A DNA stretch of 64,000 bases from Pseudomonas paraversuta. GTDB taxonomy: Bacteria; Pseudomonadota; Gammaproteobacteria; Pseudomonadales; Pseudomonadaceae. Location: the NCBI RefSeq assembly GCF_904063065.1, contig NZ_CAJFCL010000004.1:124001-188000 (forward strand). Direction: 5' to 3'. Both the position numbers and the translations under genes were made by a program. The notes beneath the pieces were generated by a model that worked only from the letters and a program-made list of their open reading frames with translations, had not been told where the DNA came from and did not search any database. Of the stretch, positions 1-9,653 are shown in pieces. Position 1 is the stretch's first letter. Every line of letters starts with the position of its first letter.

Positions 1-604
<604 letters not shown>

Positions 605-715
605 AACGCAATCTCACGCACTTGAGCCATTGCGCAAACCCGCCCGCAGGGCAAGGTTTGCGCCGCTCATGGAAAAGAAGACAGGTGATGCAGACATGCC
701 TGATGCCCTTTCTCC

Positions 716-771
716 GTAGGACCGAGCTTGCTCGCGATCTTTAACAGCTCGCGAGCAAGCTCGCTCCTACA
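716..771. repeat. REP-type hairpin between livJ and livH
   Basis: A 15-bp perfect inverted repeat, CGAGCTTGCTCGCGA (723-737) and its complement (749-763), is flanked by GTAGGA/TCCTAC arms. It matches the 'taggagcgagcttgctcgcgatc' repeat type scattered in Pseudomonas genomes and recurs in variant form at 6241, 47523 and elsewhere in this window. Confidence 0.8.
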
Positions 772-793
772 GGAGAAGGCAGAGCGGCTTATC

Positions 794-1930
794 TCACTTC
801 TGTTTTTCCAGCTGGTGATATTTGCCGTCCTTGTCCCACTGGTAAACCACGTAGTCAGAGACTTTGAGATCGCCTTTGGCGTCCCATTCCTTCTTGCCCA
901 TTACGGTTTCAACCGGGTTGGCCTTGAGCCACTTGGCAGCGTCTTCGCCCTTGTTGGACTTGGCGCCATTGAAAGCGTCAGCCAGGGCCTGAACCGAGGC
1001 GTAGGCATACAGGGTGTAGCCTTCCGGTTCGGTGCCGGCTTTACGGAACTGCTCAACCACCGCTTTGCTGTCCGGCAGCAGGCGCGGGTCGGCGCCGAAA
1101 GTCATGTACACGCCATCGACGTACTGCGGGCCGCCAGCAGTAGCGACCAGTTCGTCGGTTACAACACCATCATCGGACATGAACTTCACATCCTTGAGGC
1201 CAGCCTCACGCAGTTGACGCACCAGCGGGCCCGCCTCTGGGTGCAAGCCGCCGAAGTACACCACATCGGCGCCCAGCGAGCGGATTTTGGTGACCAGGGC
1301 ACTGAAGTCCTTTTCACCACGGGTAAGGCCTTCTTCCAGGACCGGTTTGACTCCGCGCTTGGTCAGTTGCGCACTGGTGGCATCGGCAAGACCTTTACCG
1401 TAGGTGTCCTTGTCGTTGATAACCGCGACTTTCTTGCCTTTGAGCACGTCGACAATGTAGTCACCCGCCACGATGCCCTGCTGGTCATCACGCCCGCACA
1501 TACGGAACACCGCGTCCAGCTTGCGCTCGGTAACCTGCGGATTAGTCGAGCCCGGCGTAATCATGATCACACCCGCATCGGCATACACATCCGACGCCGG
1601 AATGGTGTTCGAAGAGCAGAAGTGACCTACAACCCCGATTACTTTGTCCTGATCCACCAGGCGGTTGGCAACGGCTACAGCCTGCTTCGGCTCACAGGCA
1701 TCGTCGCCCGCCACCAGCTTGATCTGCTCACCGTTAATTCCGCCCGCCTTGTTGATTGCATCCGCAGCCGCCTGCGCGCCCTTCATGTACTGCTCGCCAA
1801 ATGCCGCGTTGGCACCGGTCATCGGGCCCGCCACACCGATTTTCACATCAGCCTGAACAAACGAAGAAACACCCAACGCTGTTGCTACCGCGAGGGCCAG
1901 AAAACCTTTCTTGTAGAACGTCTGCGACAT
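794..1930 (-). CDS. livJ: Branched-chain amino acid ABC transporter periplasmic binding protein LivJ/BraC
   Basis: This 378-residue protein is a type I periplasmic binding protein that captures leucine, isoleucine, valine (and often alanine/threonine) and delivers them to the LivHMGF importer. A signal peptide (residues 1-27, cleavage after VQA) precedes the mature start DVKIGVAGPMTGANAAFGEQ. Cysteines at 79 and 105 correspond in spacing to the disulfide of the E. coli LIV-binding protein. The start is fixed by GGAG eight bases ahead of the ATG. It is followed downstream by livH. The orthologue is called braC in P. aeruginosa. Regulation is not evident from the sequence, although the 363-bp upstream gap has room for a promoter. 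Confidence 0.94.
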   Translation of the reverse strand: MSQTFYKKGFLALAVATALGVSSFVQADVKIGVAGPMTGANAAFGEQYMKGAQAAADAINKAGGINGEQIKLVAGDDACEPKQAVAVANRLVDQDKVIGVVGHFCSSNTIPASDVYADAGVIMITPGSTNPQVTERKLDAVFRMCGRDDQQGIVAGDYIVDVLKGKKVAVINDKDTYGKGLADATSAQLTKRGVKPVLEEGLTRGEKDFSALVTKIRSLGADVVYFGGLHPEAGPLVRQLREAGLKDVKFMSDDGVVTDELVATAGGPQYVDGVYMTFGADPRLLPDSKAVVEQFRKAGTEPEGYTLYAYASVQALADAFNGAKSNKGEDAAKWLKANPVETVMGKKEWDAKGDLKVSDYVVYQWDKDGKYHQLEKQK

Positions 1931-2293
1931 GAGGTGGTGCTCCTGAGGTTTTGTTAGATGGCACTTCGACTTCAGGTGAAGCTCAGAGCAAGCCGCGTGC
2001 CATTGGTTTTTTATTCTTAAAAAAGCCGCTGTCTTGTTGTTATATCGGCTGTTTCGAGTCCATTTTCATTGGACGTGCAACCGTCTAGACCAAGGAAGGT
2101 AAAACTGTTTTTGATGGGTTGGTGTTACCTGAAACGACAAGGGTTGCAACCGGGTTGCCCGGCTCCGGGCAACCACTCTGTAACCACTTACGTCACCTAA
2201 CTGCACACTCCCGGTGCGCGACTGCTACAGGCCGCACCATTTGAGGCTAGTCGATGCCGGGGCAGATGCGTCCGGGAGCCTGCAAAAGCTTTG
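1931..2293. other. Intergenic region between amaA 3' end and livJ promoter side
   Basis: No gene is seen in these 363 bases. Both neighbours lie on the minus strand, so the region holds the end of the amaA transcript and the livJ promoter. A compact stem-loop, GTTGCCCGG-CTC-CCGGGCAAC-like, sits at about 2153-2173 without a clear U-run, and a weaker GTGCG/CGCAC pair lies near 2216-2238. No regulator site could be assigned. Confidence 0.6.
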
Positions 2294-3577
2294 TCAGATG
2301 ACAATCCGCAAGCATTGACCGGCGTGGTACAGCGAAAAACCGGCTTCGTACAGACAGCTGCGCAGCCCCGTGCCAGACAGTGGCCGCATCGGCGCAAAGG
2401 GTATCGGCAGGGCTTTGGCATCGCCGTTACACAGGTAATCGGCGAATGCTTTGCCCACCACAGTGCCCGTGGTCACGCCCCGGCCGTTGTAACCGGTGAC
2501 TGCCACCAAACCGGGCGCGGGCTCGAACAGACGCATCAAATGATCGGGGGTGAAGGCGATGCAGCCGGTCCAGGTGCATTCCCATTCCACCCCTTTGAGG
2601 TACGGGAAGTAGTGCTGCTGCACGCGATCGGCCCAGGCTTTGAGAAACCAGGCCGGTTTTTGATTGCCGTTGCCCAGGCTGCCCAACAGCAAACGGCCTT
2701 CGGCATCACGGCGAATACTGCTCAACACCTGGCGGGTGTCCCATGAGCCCTGCCCGCCGGGCAAGATGCGGCTGGCGCTGTCATCGGTCAGCGGCTTTGA
2801 GGCAACCTGGTAGTAATAACCGGGGAAAAAGTTACGTCGCAAGTCAGTCCATTCGCCTTCGGTGTAGGCATTGGACGCCAGCACCACTTGCTCTGCACTC
2901 ACCGCGCCCTGAGCGGTTTGCACCGACCAGCGCTGGCCTTGACGCTCCAGGCCGGTCACTGCGCTGTGATCAAACAAACGCCCGCCCAAGTCACTGGCGG
3001 CTTTGGCCAGGCCCGAGGTATAGGCCATTGGATTGAGGGTTCCGGCACGCCTGTCGAGCAGGGCGGCGGCAATTTTCGGGGTTCCGGTCGCTTCGGTGCA
3101 GGCAGCGCCGGTGAGCAGTTCCACAGGGGCGCCCCGACGCTTCCATTGTTGCTCGCGACTGCGCAGGTCAGCTTCGCCCCGGGCGTTGTGAGCCATGTGC
3201 AAGGTGCCTTCGCGGCGCAGCTGGCAGTCGATGCGGTACTTGTCGACAAGGCTGAACACCAGTGCCGGGGCAGCACCCAGCATGCGATTGAGCTGGCTGC
3301 CCACTGCTTCGCCGAAACCGGCTTCGATCTCGTCCGGGGCAATCCACATCCCGGCATTGACCAGCCCCACATTGCGCCCCGAACCGCCGTGCCCGGTGCG
3401 ATGGGCTTCGAGCACACAGACGCTTTTACCCTGTTCTAGCAAGTGAATGGCGGCAGACAAACCGGTGATGCCAGCACCAATCACACACACATCAACGCTC
3501 AGTTCGCCCTGTAAGGCAGACGATTGCGGACGTTGAGGCGTCAGGTTTTCCCATAAACATTGTTCGAGTAAAGGCAT
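2294..3577 (-). CDS. amaA: L-pipecolate oxidase AmaA (FAD-dependent)
   Basis: The 427-residue protein belongs to the DAO family of FAD amine oxidases. The dinucleotide-binding motif is near the N-terminus (VIGAGITGLSAAIHL, glycines 34, 36 and 39) and the conserved C-terminal FAD contact is in TGYNGRGVTTGT. The closest general families are gamma-glutamylputrescine oxidase and pipecolate oxidase; its place directly downstream of amaB and near a divergent LysR gene matches the P. putida and P. aeruginosa ama loci, which supports oxidation of L-pipecolate to piperideine-6-carboxylate in lysine catabolism. The start at 3577 is chosen because GGAG lies seven bases upstream; a TTG two codons earlier is less likely. 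Substrate is inferred from context, not from active-site residues. Confidence 0.85.
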   Translation of the reverse strand: MPLLEQCLWENLTPQRPQSSALQGELSVDVCVIGAGITGLSAAIHLLEQGKSVCVLEAHRTGHGGSGRNVGLVNAGMWIAPDEIEAGFGEAVGSQLNRMLGAAPALVFSLVDKYRIDCQLRREGTLHMAHNARGEADLRSREQQWKRRGAPVELLTGAACTEATGTPKIAAALLDRRAGTLNPMAYTSGLAKAASDLGGRLFDHSAVTGLERQGQRWSVQTAQGAVSAEQVVLASNAYTEGEWTDLRRNFFPGYYYQVASKPLTDDSASRILPGGQGSWDTRQVLSSIRRDAEGRLLLGSLGNGNQKPAWFLKAWADRVQQHYFPYLKGVEWECTWTGCIAFTPDHLMRLFEPAPGLVAVTGYNGRGVTTGTVVGKAFADYLCNGDAKALPIPFAPMRPLSGTGLRSCLYEAGFSLYHAGQCLRIVI

Positions 3578-3628
3578 TGCCAAGCTCCAGAGATGAAACC
3601 TAACGGTGATGCGTTTTTATCCACAAAC

Positions 3629-3660
3629 AGTGGGAGCCGGGTTGACCCGGCTTCCACAGT
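3629..3660. repeat. REP-type hairpin between amaB and amaA
   Basis: TGGGAGCCGGGT and its near-complement CCCGGCTTCCA flank a TGA loop at about 3631-3656. It is of the 'gtgggagccggcttgccggcg' type also seen at 17318 and 62211 and splits the otherwise co-directional amaB-amaA pair. Confidence 0.72.
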
Positions 3661-3689
3661 GGCCCTTCACATGAGCTCCGGGATTTGCC

Positions 3690-5180
3690 TCAATCGAACG
3701 TAATACCCTGCGCCAGCGGCAGTTCCAGCGAGTAGTTGACGGTATTGGTCTGGCGCCGCATGTAGCCGCGCCATGCATCGGAGCCCGACTCACGGCCGCC
3801 ACCGGTTTCTTTTTCACCGCCAAAGGCGCCGCCAATTTCTGCACCGCTGGGCCCGATGTTGACGTTGGCGATACCGCAGTCACTGCCGGTGGCCGACATG
3901 AACTGCTCGGCCTCACGTACATCGGTGGTGAAGATGCACGACGACAGGCCCTGGGGTACGGCATTGTTCAGGCGCAGGGCCTCGCTGAAGTCGCTGTAAC
4001 CCACCACGTACAGGATCGGGGCGAAGGTTTCGCTGCACACCACATCGCTCTGCTCGGGCATTTCAACGATGGCCGGGGCCACGTAGTACGCATTCGGGTA
4101 CTGCCCGGCCAGCTGGCGTTCACCGCCAAACACCCGGCCGCCTTCGCTCAGGGCTTGCTCAAGGGCGTCCTGCATGTTTTCAAAACTGTGTTTGTCGATC
4201 AGCGGGCCAACCAGATTGCCTTCCAGCGGGTGACCGATGCGCACCCGGGAATAGGCCGCCTTGAGCCGGGTGACGATTTCTTCCTTGACCGAGTCATGGG
4301 CGATCAGGCGACGCAGGCTGGTACAGCGCTGGCCTGCGGTACCGACGGCGCTGAACAGGATGGCGCGCACGGCCATATCCAGATCGGCGCTCGGAGCCAG
4401 GATCATCGCGTTGTTGCCACCCAGTTCCAGAATGCTGCGGGCAAAGCGCGCGGCAATCTTTGGTGCCACTTCGCGCCCCATGCGGGTGCTGCCGGTGGCG
4501 CTGATCAGGGCGACGCGCGGGTCATCGACCAGGGCTTCGCCGGCGTCCCGGCCACCGATAATCACTTGGGCCAGGTACTTGGGGGCATCGCTGAACGTGC
4601 TCAGCACCCGATCGAACAGCGCCTGACAGGCCAGTGCCGTGAGCGGGGTTTTCTCCGAGGGCTTCCAGATCACCGCGTTGCCGCAGACCAGTGCCAGGGT
4701 GGTGTTCCAGGCCCAGACGGCCACCGGAAAGTTGAACGCGCTGATCACCCCCACCACGCCCAGCGGGTGCCAGGTTTCACGCATGTGGTGGCCCGGGCGC
4801 TCGGAAGCAATGGTCAGGCCGTAAAGCTGACGCGACAGGCCGACGGCGAAGTCGCAGATGTCGATCATTTCCTGGACTTCGCCCAGGCCTTCCTGGGTGA
4901 TCTTGCCCGCTTCCCAGGACACCAGTTCGCCCAGATCCGCCTTGTACTCACGCAGCAGGTCGCCAAACTGACGCACCAGTTCGCCGCGGCGCGGCGCCGG
5001 AACCTTGCGCCAGGCTTCGAATGCATGTTCGGCGCGGGTCACGTGCTGCTCGACCTCGGCAGCCCCTTCCCAATGCACGGCACCGATCCGGCTGCCATCA
5101 ATGGGCGTATGTACCGGTTGCCGGCCCTGCTGGTACAGCGCGGGGTCAACACCAAGACGATCCAGTAATGCAGCAAGCAT
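3690..5180 (-). CDS. amaB: L-2-aminoadipate-6-semialdehyde (piperideine-6-carboxylate) dehydrogenase AmaB
   Basis: This 496-residue NAD(P)-dependent aldehyde dehydrogenase has the complete ALDH active site: Asn150 in SAFNFPVAVW, general base Glu252 in ILELGGNNA and catalytic Cys286 in GQRCTS. It is of the ALDH7/antiquitin type, which oxidises 2-aminoadipate semialdehyde to 2-aminoadipate, the step after pipecolate oxidation. The start has GGAG six bases ahead of the ATG. It lies upstream of amaA on the same strand with a 112-bp gap, and divergent from a LysR-type gene 165 bp away. Known P. putida work places AmaB after AmaA in D-lysine/pipecolate breakdown; the same role is inferred here from family and neighbourhood. 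Confidence 0.9.
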   Translation of the reverse strand: MLAALLDRLGVDPALYQQGRQPVHTPIDGSRIGAVHWEGAAEVEQHVTRAEHAFEAWRKVPAPRRGELVRQFGDLLREYKADLGELVSWEAGKITQEGLGEVQEMIDICDFAVGLSRQLYGLTIASERPGHHMRETWHPLGVVGVISAFNFPVAVWAWNTTLALVCGNAVIWKPSEKTPLTALACQALFDRVLSTFSDAPKYLAQVIIGGRDAGEALVDDPRVALISATGSTRMGREVAPKIAARFARSILELGGNNAMILAPSADLDMAVRAILFSAVGTAGQRCTSLRRLIAHDSVKEEIVTRLKAAYSRVRIGHPLEGNLVGPLIDKHSFENMQDALEQALSEGGRVFGGERQLAGQYPNAYYVAPAIVEMPEQSDVVCSETFAPILYVVGYSDFSEALRLNNAVPQGLSSCIFTTDVREAEQFMSATGSDCGIANVNIGPSGAEIGGAFGGEKETGGGRESGSDAWRGYMRRQTNTVNYSLELPLAQGITFD

Positions 5181-5301
5181 GGGACACTCCTTCAGCTCAA
5201 AAAACGGGTTTTCAGGCCATTAGTTGTAGCTGGCCCGCATCGCGGCAACAAACGACCTTTAAGCGAGATATCATTCCGAAAATTCATGCTGCGCTGGTAA
5301 C

Positions 5302-5314
5302 GTTGCCTGACAAC
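5302..5314. promoter_or_regulatory. Candidate LysR-type operator in the amaB/amaR divergent region
   Basis: GTTG-CCTGA-CAAC is a perfect interrupted dyad in the 165-bp space between the divergent amaB and LysR genes, about 32 bp ahead of the chosen regulator start. LysR-type proteins usually bind such dyads near a divergent promoter. Assignment is by position and symmetry only. Confidence 0.35.
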
Positions 5315-5345
5315 AAGAATGAGGGGCTTTTTATGCTCAGCGCTG

Positions 5346-6242
5346 ATGCTAAATAAACGCCATCTGCCATCGATCACTGCACTCCAGTGTTTTGAGGCTG
5401 TGACCCGCCACCTGAGCTTCACCCGCGCCGCCGAAGAGCTGAACCTGACCCAAAGCGCGGTCAGCAAGCAGGTCGCGCAGCTGGAGGAACTGTTACAGCA
5501 CTTGCTGTTTCGCCGCGTGCGTCGGCGCCTGCAATTGACCCCGGCGGGTGATTTGTACCTGGTAGAAGTCCGAAAAATCCTGACCCAGGTCGAGATGTCG
5601 ACCCACACCCTGCGCTCCTACGGCGGCGAAACAGAAGTGTTACGCGTATCTACGCCGTCGACCTTCGGTGCCCGCTGGCTGGTGCCGCGCCTCAAGGGCT
5701 GGCGCCTGCAGCACCCGCATATCCATCTGGACCTGTGCAATGAACAGCAGGCCGATGACTTGCTGCAAGGCCGCAGCGATCTGGCGTTCTATTTCGGCCA
5801 GGGCTCACGCCCCGGTACCGAATGCCTGAAGCTGTTTGGCGAAGAGTTGGTGGCGGTGTGTGCGCCAGCGAGCTTGCCTGACACGCCCTATACCGATCCT
5901 ACGCAACTGACCGATTTGGTCCTGCTGCAAAACGCCTCCCGTCCACAAGCCTGGCATGACTGGTTTGAAAGCCAGGGGCATCGCACCGATCACAGTTATC
6001 ACGGCCCGCGCTTCGATACGTTTTATATGTGCATCCGGGCGGCACAAGTGGGCTGTGGTGTGGCACTGCTGCCCAGGTTTCTGGTGGCAGAAGAATTGGC
6101 TGACGGCAAACTGGTCGTTGCCTGGCCGCACTCCATGCCCAGTCCCGACGCCTATTACCTGGCCTACCCTGAACATTCGGCGGGGGTGCCCAAGGTGCAG
6201 GCATTTGTGACGTGGATAATGGAACACATTGAGGACCTGTAG
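5346..6242 (+). CDS. amaR: LysR-family transcriptional regulator, probable regulator of amaAB
   Basis: The 298-residue protein has the LysR layout: an N-terminal winged helix-turn-helix (about residues 10-60, with SFTRAAEELNLTQSAVSKQV) and a C-terminal effector-binding domain. It is divergent from amaB, the classic arrangement of a LysR activator with its target. A regulator in this position is called AmaR in P. aeruginosa. The start at MLNKRHLPS (5346) is preferred because family members begin just before LPSITALQCF; an earlier ATG at 5319 would add nine residues and neither has a convincing ribosome site. The inducer (perhaps pipecolate or an aminoadipate intermediate) is inferred. Confidence 0.8.
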   Translation: MLNKRHLPSITALQCFEAVTRHLSFTRAAEELNLTQSAVSKQVAQLEELLQHLLFRRVRRRLQLTPAGDLYLVEVRKILTQVEMSTHTLRSYGGETEVLRVSTPSTFGARWLVPRLKGWRLQHPHIHLDLCNEQQADDLLQGRSDLAFYFGQGSRPGTECLKLFGEELVAVCAPASLPDTPYTDPTQLTDLVLLQNASRPQAWHDWFESQGHRTDHSYHGPRFDTFYMCIRAAQVGCGVALLPRFLVAEELADGKLVVAWPHSMPSPDAYYLAYPEHSAGVPKVQAFVTWIMEHIEDL

Positions 6243-6300
6243 GCGCGAGCTTGCTCGCGATCTTTTGATCTTTAAAAAGGTCCCCAGGCTTGCTCGCCCC
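6241..6300. repeat. Degenerate REP-type repeat after amaR
   Basis: The palindrome GCGAGCTTGCTCGC (6245-6258) and the following diverged half 'ggcttgctcgcccctgcag' resemble the 716-771 hairpin. It starts directly after the amaR stop codon. Confidence 0.65.
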
Positions 6301-6417
6301 TGCAGACAAGAGAAAAACCGCTGGCAAAACCGCCCGCGGATATGCGCCACTAGCGCCATTCATTGAAAGAGCTGAACGTCGTGATTATCTGGCACGGCCA
6401 GCATGGAGATTGCCGCT

Positions 6418-7632
6418 ATGAGCGAGAGTGTGTTTGCCGATCGCATCGTGCAGAACTTGCTCGACACCGACTTCTACAAATTGACCATGATGCAGGCGGT
6501 GCTGCACAACTATCCCAACGTTGAAGTCGAGTGGGAGTTCCGCTGCCGTAACAGCGAGGACTTGCGCCCGTACCTGAATGAAATTCGCCACCAGATCGAG
6601 CGTCTGGGCGAGCTGAGCATGACTCAGGATCAACTTGGGTTTCTGGAACGAATCACCTTTATGAAGCCTGATTTCATACGCTTCCTGGGGCTGTTTCGCT
6701 TCAACTTGCGCTATGTGCACACCGGCATCGAAAACGGCGAGCTGTTTATCCGCCTGCGCGGGCCGTGGCTGCACGTCATTCTGTTTGAAGTACCGTTACT
6801 GGCGATCGTCAGTGAAGTACGCAACCGCTCGCGCTATGCCGACACGGTGCTGTCCCAGGCCCGCGAGCAGCTGTACCGCAAGTTTGACTGGCTGCAGGCC
6901 AACGCCAGCGCAGATGAACTGGCCGATTTGCAGGTGGCCGATTTCGGTACACGCCGACGCTTTTCGTACCGGGTACAGGAAGAAGTGGTCAGTGTGCTCA
7001 AGCACGACTTCCCGGGGCGCTTCGTCGGTACCAGTAACGTCAACCTGTCCCGCGAACTGGACATGAAGCCTCTGGGCACCATGGCCCATGAATGGATCAT
7101 GGCCCATCAGCAACTGGGCCCGCGATTGATCGACAGCCAGAGTGCCGCGCTCGATTGTTGGGTGCGCGAATACCGCGGGCTGCTGGGGATTGCCCTGACT
7201 GACTGCATCACCACCGATGCGTTTCTGGCCGATTTCGATCTGTACTTTGCCAAGCTGTTCGACGGTTTGCGCCACGATTCGGGGGATCCGGTGGTATGGG
7301 CCGAAAAATGCATCGCGCACTACCACAAGCTGGGCATTGACCCGATGAGCAAGACCCTGGTGTTCTCCGACAGCCTGACCCTGCCCCGCTCCCTGGAGAT
7401 TTTCCGGGCACTGCGCGGGCGGATCAACGTCAGCTTCGGCATCGGCACCAACCTGACCTGCGACATTCCGGGTGTCGAGCCAATGAGCATCGTGCTTAAA
7501 ATGACCGCCTGTAATGGCTCACCCGTGGCCAAGATTTCGGATGAGCCGGGCAAGACCCATTGCTCGGACCCGAACTTTGCCGCCTACTTGCGCCATGTTT
7601 TCCATGTTCCTGAACTACCTCCAAAGGAGTGA
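6418..7632 (+). CDS. pncB: Nicotinate phosphoribosyltransferase
   Basis: PncB joins nicotinate to PRPP to give nicotinate mononucleotide, the first step of the Preiss-Handler salvage route to NAD. The 404-residue length is normal. Recognisable segments include [13 protein letters not shown] at the N-terminus, [20 protein letters not shown] in the middle, and [11 protein letters not shown] and FSDSLTL in the phosphoribosyl-binding barrel. The ATG at 6418 is chosen over one five codons upstream because GGAG lies eight bases before it. The next gene, nadE, starts three bases after the stop, so both steps of salvage are probably co-transcribed. Confidence 0.96.
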   Translation: MSESVFADRIVQNLLDTDFYKLTMMQAVLHNYPNVEVEWEFRCRNSEDLRPYLNEIRHQIERLGELSMTQDQLGFLERITFMKPDFIRFLGLFRFNLRYVHTGIENGELFIRLRGPWLHVILFEVPLLAIVSEVRNRSRYADTVLSQAREQLYRKFDWLQANASADELADLQVADFGTRRRFSYRVQEEVVSVLKHDFPGRFVGTSNVNLSRELDMKPLGTMAHEWIMAHQQLGPRLIDSQSAALDCWVREYRGLLGIALTDCITTDAFLADFDLYFAKLFDGLRHDSGDPVVWAEKCIAHYHKLGIDPMSKTLVFSDSLTLPRSLEIFRALRGRINVSFGIGTNLTCDIPGVEPMSIVLKMTACNGSPVAKISDEPGKTHCSDPNFAAYLRHVFHVPELPPKE

Positions 7633-7635
7633 ATC

Positions 7636-8463
7636 ATGCAGGCCGTACAGCGTCAGATTGCTGAAGAGCTCAAGGTCCAACCGCCGTTTAGCGACACTGC
7701 AGCCCTTGAGGCCGAAGTGGCACGACGCATTACCTTTATCCAGTGCTGCCTGCACAACTCCGGGCTCAAGACCCTGGTGCTGGGCATCAGCGGCGGGGTC
7801 GATTCGCTGACTGCTGGCTTGATGGCCCAGCGCGCAGTCAAGCAACTGCGCGAGCAGAGCGGCGATCAGGACTACCGTTTTATTGCCGTGCGCCTGCCAT
7901 ACGGCGTGCAGCACGACGAAGTCGACGCCACTGCGGCCGTCGACTTTATTGACCCGGACCAACGTCAAACCGTGAATATCGGCCCGGCGGTCAAAGCGCT
8001 GGCCGCTGAGGTGTCGGCTTTTGAAGGCAAGCCCCACGCCACGGTGGATTTTGTCCTCGGCAATACCAAGGCGCGGATGCGCATGGTGGCGCAATACACT
8101 ATCGCCGGGGCCACCGGTGGCCTGGTGATCGGCACTGACCACGCTGCCGAAGCGGTGATGGGCTTTTTCACCAAGTTCGGTGACGGTTCCTGCGACCTGG
8201 CCCCCCTCAGCGGCCTGGTGAAGAATCAGGTGCGGGCGATTGCACGACACTTTGGTGCGCCAGAATCCCTGGTGGAGAAAGTCCCGACTGCCGACCTTGA
8301 AGATCTGGAGCCCGGCAAACCTGATGAAGCCTCCCATGGCGTGACCTACGCCGAGATTGATGCGTTCTTGCATGGCGAGCCGGTGAGTCAGGAAGCGTTC
8401 GGGATCATCTGCCGCACCTATGAAAAGACCCAGCACAAGCGTGAAATGCCGCTGGCACCTTGA
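7636..8463 (+). CDS. nadE: NH3-dependent NAD+ synthetase
   Basis: NadE amidates nicotinate adenine dinucleotide to NAD with ATP and ammonia. The 275-residue protein is the short ammonia-dependent form with no glutaminase domain. The N-type PP-loop [14 protein letters not shown] is at residues 49-62, and [17 protein letters not shown] is the conserved substrate-lid region. The start follows AAAGGAG at good spacing, and the gene is tightly coupled to pncB. A perfect 14-bp hairpin follows the stop codon. Confidence 0.96.
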   Translation: MQAVQRQIAEELKVQPPFSDTAALEAEVARRITFIQCCLHNSGLKTLVLGISGGVDSLTAGLMAQRAVKQLREQSGDQDYRFIAVRLPYGVQHDEVDATAAVDFIDPDQRQTVNIGPAVKALAAEVSAFEGKPHATVDFVLGNTKARMRMVAQYTIAGATGGLVIGTDHAAEAVMGFFTKFGDGSCDLAPLSGLVKNQVRAIARHFGAPESLVEKVPTADLEDLEPGKPDEASHGVTYAEIDAFLHGEPVSQEAFGIICRTYEKTQHKREMPLAP

Positions 8464-8476
8464 AGCAAGCCCGGCA

Positions 8477-8507
8477 CCTGGGGGAGCTGGCTGCCAGCTC
8501 CCCCAGG
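8477..8507 (+). terminator. Perfect stem-loop after nadE
   Basis: CCTGGGGGAGCTGG (8477-8490) pairs perfectly with CCAGCTCCCCCAGG (8494-8507) around a CTG loop, 13 bases after the nadE stop. No U-run follows, so it may act as an RNA 3'-end stabiliser rather than an intrinsic terminator. Confidence 0.65.
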
Positions 8508-8625
8508 CCTGGCAAAGACTGGGTATGTACGAAAAAACGGAATGAACCCCACGTTTTTTTTCGCTTGCCGCCTCTGCATTCAAAGGCTTTGATAGGCGTC
8601 TATTTGGTCGCCAGAGCCCTGCCCC

Positions 8626-9648
8626 ATGTCTTCTTTCGATGGTTTGTTCTCTCTTGTCGAGTCTGTGCTCGGTCAATCTGCAGCCCATTGGCTGCGCGAG
8701 CATGTCGAGGTGCCCCGGGGGCTGCTGGCTTTCAGCTGGAATCAACAGGCCGTGCACCGGGCCTGGCTGGCCGAAGGGTTGAACCTGTGCCTGCTGCACA
8801 AGCTGGTAGACGCCGTGCCGGATGGCCGACGCTACGTTGAGGAGCAGGCGCAGCAAGGGCGCAAAGTGGTGTTTGACCACGGCGCGATCCGCACCGTCGA
8901 CTGGCCCGCCAACGGCGAACTGCCCCGCGGCCGCCAGGCCTTTGCGCGGCTGCTGGAGCCACTGGGCTTTACCGATGTACGAACCTATCCGCTGACCAAG
9001 CTGAACATGACCGGCTGGGGCTATCGGCAGATGGACCTGCCTGAAGACATTGCGCAGTTTTTTGTCTCGGAATTACATCCGGGGCGTTTTAGCCAGACGT
9101 TTCAGCAGGCGGTTACCCGGGTTGTCAGCTCCAGTCTCGATCCGCTGCAAGCCGAACACACCAGCATTCTCGAGCGCCTGAGCCTCACCCGTCATTGCAG
9201 CCTCGGCGAGGCGCGCACCCTGCTGCCGGCGCTGTACCGGGCATTCGGCCGTCAACACGGCGTGGTGCTCGAGGCCGATTACCAATCTCTGCTCGATGAA
9301 AGTGCAGAGATGGCCTGGATTGCCACCGAGGGCAACAGCTTCAACCATCTGACCGATCGCGTGCAGGATCTCAACGCCTGCGTGGCCCAACAGCGAGACT
9401 TGCAGCGGCCGATGAAGGACAGCATCGAGGTCTCTGCCTCAGGCCGGGTGATGCAGACTGCCTATCGTGCCTGCACGGTGACCCGGGGGCTGATCGATGC
9501 CGCCGGTCATTATCGCGAGCATCAGGTGCCGGGCTCGTTTGTCGAATTTATTCAGCGCAAGGTCGACCCGGAAAACGGGCGGATCGATCTGAATTTCGAC
9601 AGCAGCAATGCCCAGGGCATTTTCAAGATGACCGATTCAAAAGCCTGA
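8626..9648 (+). CDS. DUF1338 protein, short HglS-like 2-oxoadipate dioxygenase/decarboxylase homologue
   Basis: The 340-residue protein has the DUF1338 signature residues: His85 and Arg89 in DHGAIRTV, His241 in NHLTDRV and Glu268 in KDSIEVSASG. In HglS of P. putida and YdcJ of E. coli the equivalent His/His/Glu triad binds Fe(II) and the Arg holds the 2-oxo acid. Those enzymes are about 450-465 residues, so this is a shorter member. HglS turns 2-oxoadipate into D-2-hydroxyglutarate in lysine catabolism; the ama genes lie only 2.4-6.3 kb away, which makes a related substrate plausible but unproven. No strong ribosome site precedes the ATG and no better in-frame start was found. A terminator hairpin shared with azurin follows. 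Confidence 0.75.
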   Translation: MSSFDGLFSLVESVLGQSAAHWLREHVEVPRGLLAFSWNQQAVHRAWLAEGLNLCLLHKLVDAVPDGRRYVEEQAQQGRKVVFDHGAIRTVDWPANGELPRGRQAFARLLEPLGFTDVRTYPLTKLNMTGWGYRQMDLPEDIAQFFVSELHPGRFSQTFQQAVTRVVSSSLDPLQAEHTSILERLSLTRHCSLGEARTLLPALYRAFGRQHGVVLEADYQSLLDESAEMAWIATEGNSFNHLTDRVQDLNACVAQQRDLQRPMKDSIEVSASGRVMQTAYRACTVTRGLIDAAGHYREHQVPGSFVEFIQRKVDPENGRIDLNFDSSNAQGIFKMTDSKA

Positions 9649-9653
9649 ATGCA

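Noticed and set aside
6391..6405. TGGCAC...GC resembling a sigma-54 promoter before pncB
   Set aside because: The GG-to-GC spacing is 8 rather than 10 bases, so it does not fit the -24/-12 pattern.
8460..8840. A 126-codon plus-strand frame starting at the nadE stop codon
   Set aside because: It overlaps the start of the DUF1338 gene in another frame and has no ribosome site or family resemblance.
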